This document shows positions 61,238 through 64,000 of a stretch of DNA of 64,000 nucleotides, one piece after another (the stretch's first letter is position 1; each line of letters opens with the position of its first letter). This DNA is from Zygnema circumcarinatum. Lineage: Eukaryota; Streptophyta; Zygnematophyceae; Zygnematales; Zygnemataceae. Under the pieces are notes generated by a model. That model was not told the DNA's origin and made no database searches. It saw only the letters and a list, made by a program, of their open reading frames with translations. The stretch covers positions 4,245,002-4,309,001 of the forward strand of contig CM074804.1 in assembly GCA_037447605.1 (NCBI GenBank), given 5' to 3'. A program made the translations under genes and the position numbers.

Positions 61238-63596
61238 ATGGCGGTGCCTTGGCTGATATTTCTGTATGTGGCCCTGCTGGGAGGGCTGCTCGTCACTCTC
61301 CTACTTGGTGAACATCCCAGCTTTGAGGGGACCGTTGTGCAGAAAGCTCATTATTTTATCACAGTTGGCCTGTGGGAAGCTGCTGAGTACGTACAGACTG
61401 CCTTTGGAGCTTTGTTTTTTCTGTATTAGGGTTGGGCGGGCCCATAGAAGGAGAATAGTAATTCTGTGAGTTTACAGTCTTGGAGGGACCGGTTTAGAAA
61501 CTGGATGTTGTTTTTCTTTGGCAAAGGTGGTATTCATTAGTAACGATAACAAAAAACAGTTAGCTTGCAACTCTGAAGAAGAGGAGGACCCAACCGGACT
61601 TACAATTTCTTGCGCCTCTGACTGAGTATTCGCTTACTTTCTCTTTTGATGCGGATGTTGCCTTTCTGCTTCCCGTGGTAACCCATTCAGATGGGGAATT
61701 GGCCGAGTCTTTGGGTCGCGTGGCACGGGAGCCTATCGCGTCGTGGTCGACATGTGCTGTAACCGCCCGAACCCCCTTACGCAGGTCTGTCCTCCTAAAA
61801 TTTTCCGGAAGGGCGCAATAATTGTCAACAGCACTGCATACTCGCACGAATTTATCTAGAGAATAGTAAAAAGGTGTATTCCAGCAAAATTTTCGGGCAA
61901 GTGAAATATGACACGCAATTATTGATACAAAAATTCCTCGTTTTGGACGGATTGCTGAGTACTGGTATAAAAATTCATGAAATCGTACAATTTGCTTGCT
62001 AAATGTTAGGACATTAATTGCAAGGTTTTTTTTACTACAAGTGTAACATGTATTTGAAAAACTAATTTCAAACGTGGATCAACTTCAAATTCTCGTTGCA
62101 TTTGACATGTTCACGTCAAATGGGCATGATCACCTTTTGTTTTGCGAGAGGCTGCTTTCTGGCCCGGCTCTCATAACGAACATAGAAAAGCTGATCAGAC
62201 GTCACTGAATGATCCAATGACTTTCAAAATTCATATAATTCTTTTTTTTTCTGTTTTTGCTTCACAGCTTTTCTATTTGGCAATTATTGGAGGTTCTTAT
62301 TACCTTTTTGGTACTCACTGCTTTGATTCGATCCCTGGACGCTTCGTATCTTCAATCCACAGGTAGCGAACTTCTTAGAAGTTATAGGTTATTCTGAAAT
62401 GTATAATGTATAGAATACTGAGCATCTTGAGCAATAAGACGAATGCTGATGATCTGTACCTTCAAAGTCATTGGAAATGCACTGTATAATTGATGTCGTA
62501 CAAGTGGGTCTGCTAAGGTTAAGTTTATTCCGCCCTAAGTAAAGTCGAAGTACAAGGTAGTCGTTTGAATGGTGTGAGTTGTCTTTTATAACCATGTAAA
62601 TTTCATGTTTCCTGTCGTTTGGCCCAGTGCATTACATCATCTAAAAAACCTTTCTGGTTAAATCTACTTGCAATTCGAGTAACAAATACTTGTCTGCATA
62701 CTTAGGGCACTGTGTGATCCAGGCATTATACATCAGTATGAAGATTTACTTGCTTGCTGTACAGACAATTGTCTCAGGCATGTTATGTGCTCAGCCTAAC
62801 TGATGTGTATCCTGGGCCCTATTGTTGTCATGCAGCTATACTGCTCCATTGGCAGTTTTGGGTGGTCTATTGACTTTTGCCCTGACCTGCTTCTCCGACC
62901 CAGGAGTTATCACTCAAGAGAATGTGCATCGATACTTGTCGGCCTACGCATGTGATGGAGTGATTTATCAGGAAACCATGTGTTCCACGTGTCAGCTTCC
63001 CAAGTGAGTTTACTACCCAAAAACTGCACTTACAAGACTGTGGTTATACTTATTATGACAAGGAGTATCCTGAGGACTAAGTCGAGGGTCCCTTGAAGGG
63101 GATGTGAAACTTGCCAGATTGACACAGTGTCACGGCCACAAAGTGAACTTTGTGGACTGAGGAAGCCATGCAAGGGTCTCTCGTCCACTGATAACGGTAG
63201 TCTGTTTTTTCTCGTAGAGCTGTACAATATTAATCACTGTGGTAGCTTGCAAGCCTGTGAACATGAAGTCCCTACCTGAAGGGCAACGGCAAGTTTTCTT
63301 TGTGAAAAGTTGGCTTCATTGAGTTGTCTAGTTGATGATTGACCTTGCCATGTTTGGCCACGAAACTAGGCGGACAGAAGGCTTGTGCAATTGACCTTGA
63401 AGTGCAGGATAGCGAAAGGCCTGTCTTAGTAGCTTTGAAGATAAGCATGATGTCTGTTTCCCCTGAGCTATGTGTTCAGAGAGTGACGTCAGCTGATGCC
63501 GTGGCCCTGAAGGGCGGGCGCAGGCCCGCGCGGTCCAAGCATTGCAGCGTTTGCAACCGTTGCGTGGCGAGGTTCGACCACCACTGTGGCTGGATG
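61238..63596 (+). CDS. DHHC palmitoyltransferase (PAT17/ZDHHC4-like), 5' part
   Basis: Four exons join in phase: 61238-61390, 62268-62362, 62836-63003, 63524-63596; the rest lies beyond 63600 or outside the window. The enzyme S-acylates cysteines of membrane-associated proteins. It begins [23 protein letters not shown] (TM1), then [14 protein letters not shown] (TM2) and [20 protein letters not shown] (TM3 with the DPG motif after it), then [56 protein letters not shown] with catalytic Cys in DHHC and the zinc-binding Cys/His. The NVHRYLSAY segment is what I recall from plant PAT17. The donor after DHHCGWM is gtaccg. The NNCIGERN-type continuation was not found before 64000, so the gene is taken as truncated by the window, not broken. 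Confidence 0.92.
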
Positions 63597-64000
63597 GTAC
63601 CGCTCTGCACATTGCCTGTGCTTCTATGTTTTTGGCTTCTTTAGTTTTCCGCACTGTGTTTAGTTCTGATATTTTTGCTGGGGCGCCTTTTCTCCATTGG
63701 TATTTTACAGGCAGTGTCCAGAATAAACTTGAAAATGATGTAATTTTCAAATTTCTTGACAGTGGAGGGGCAGCTGTGGGTGGTGCTTGAGGGCGAAGTA
63801 GAATAATTGTGTCGGTGAAAAGAACGTGCGCTATTTTCTTTTGTTTCTTCTTGTGTGAGTCCCGACAACCTCAGCCTTCCCTACGACTTCCTTGAATCCT
63901 TCCGCTTTTATTTAGGGAAAAGCTTCCGTACTTTCTGCTTCTGCCTGAGCTCGTTCTGTTTGGCTGTGCAGGCACTCTCTGATCTGCATCTATGGTGGAT
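63597..64000 (+). other. Probable intron of the DHHC gene, running off the window
   Basis: Sequence following the DHHC exon is T-rich and shows no clear NNCIGERN exon. An acceptor-like tgtgcag at about 63965-63971 could start the next exon, but too little remains to judge. Confidence 0.4.

Noticed and set aside
63597-64000. Frameshifted or broken DHHC gene
   Set aside because: The canonical donor after DHHCGWM shows the frame simply enters an intron, and the window ends before the next exon can be judged.

Overview
This is nuclear DNA of a photosynthetic eukaryote from the streptophyte (green alga to land plant) lineage. The genes are split by GT-AG introns of roughly 60 to 1,000 bp, and nearly every recognisable product has its closest remembered relatives in plants: a DUF4057 protein, the plant form of guanylate-binding protein, an ILR1-type amidohydrolase, a PAT17-like palmitoyltransferase and an EMAPII/ARC1-type tRNA-binding protein. 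Gene density (about one per 6 kb) and a giant filamin-repeat plus REJ protein point to a streptophyte alga rather than a flowering plant. The species cannot be fixed from sequence alone.

Layout, left to right: the 3' end of a YbaK-domain gene (+, 75-842); an NRAMP metal transporter (-, 1730-5628) with a promoter rich in ACGT elements; a giant cell-surface-type protein with about 17 filamin/Ig-like repeats, a REJ region and one C-terminal membrane span (-, 6770-21645); a dynamin-like guanylate-binding protein with a long coiled coil (-, 23230-28755); an IAA-amino-acid hydrolase-like M20 peptidase (+, 29489-33423); an AIMP1/ARC1-like tRNA-binding protein (-, 33887-39523); a DUF4057 protein (+, 40323-43166); a MutY adenine DNA glycosylase (-, about 44874-49498); a TEX10/Ipi1 ribosome-biogenesis protein (+, 49790-57449); an unrecognised coiled-coil protein (-, 58303-60715); and the 5' part of a DHHC palmitoyltransferase (+, 61238 to the window edge).

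The order gives four head-to-head pairs with shared upstream regions (GBP/amidohydrolase, ARC1/DUF4057, MutY/TEX10, coiled-coil/DHHC). Exon models were built by hand from splice sites, reading phase and family similarity. Those for NRAMP, the amidohydrolase, ARC1-like and DUF4057 close in frame from start to stop; the filamin/REJ, TEX10 and coiled-coil genes are only partly resolved. The genes are mostly unrelated housekeeping functions and do not form a pathway. Recurrent features are GTACGG-type motifs and CCAAT boxes in the GC-rich upstream regions, simple-sequence tracts near starts, and two apparent GC-AG introns.

The most unusual item is the filamin/REJ giant protein. It combines the repeat type of plant gamete-adhesion proteins with the REJ region of polycystin and sperm-receptor proteins.
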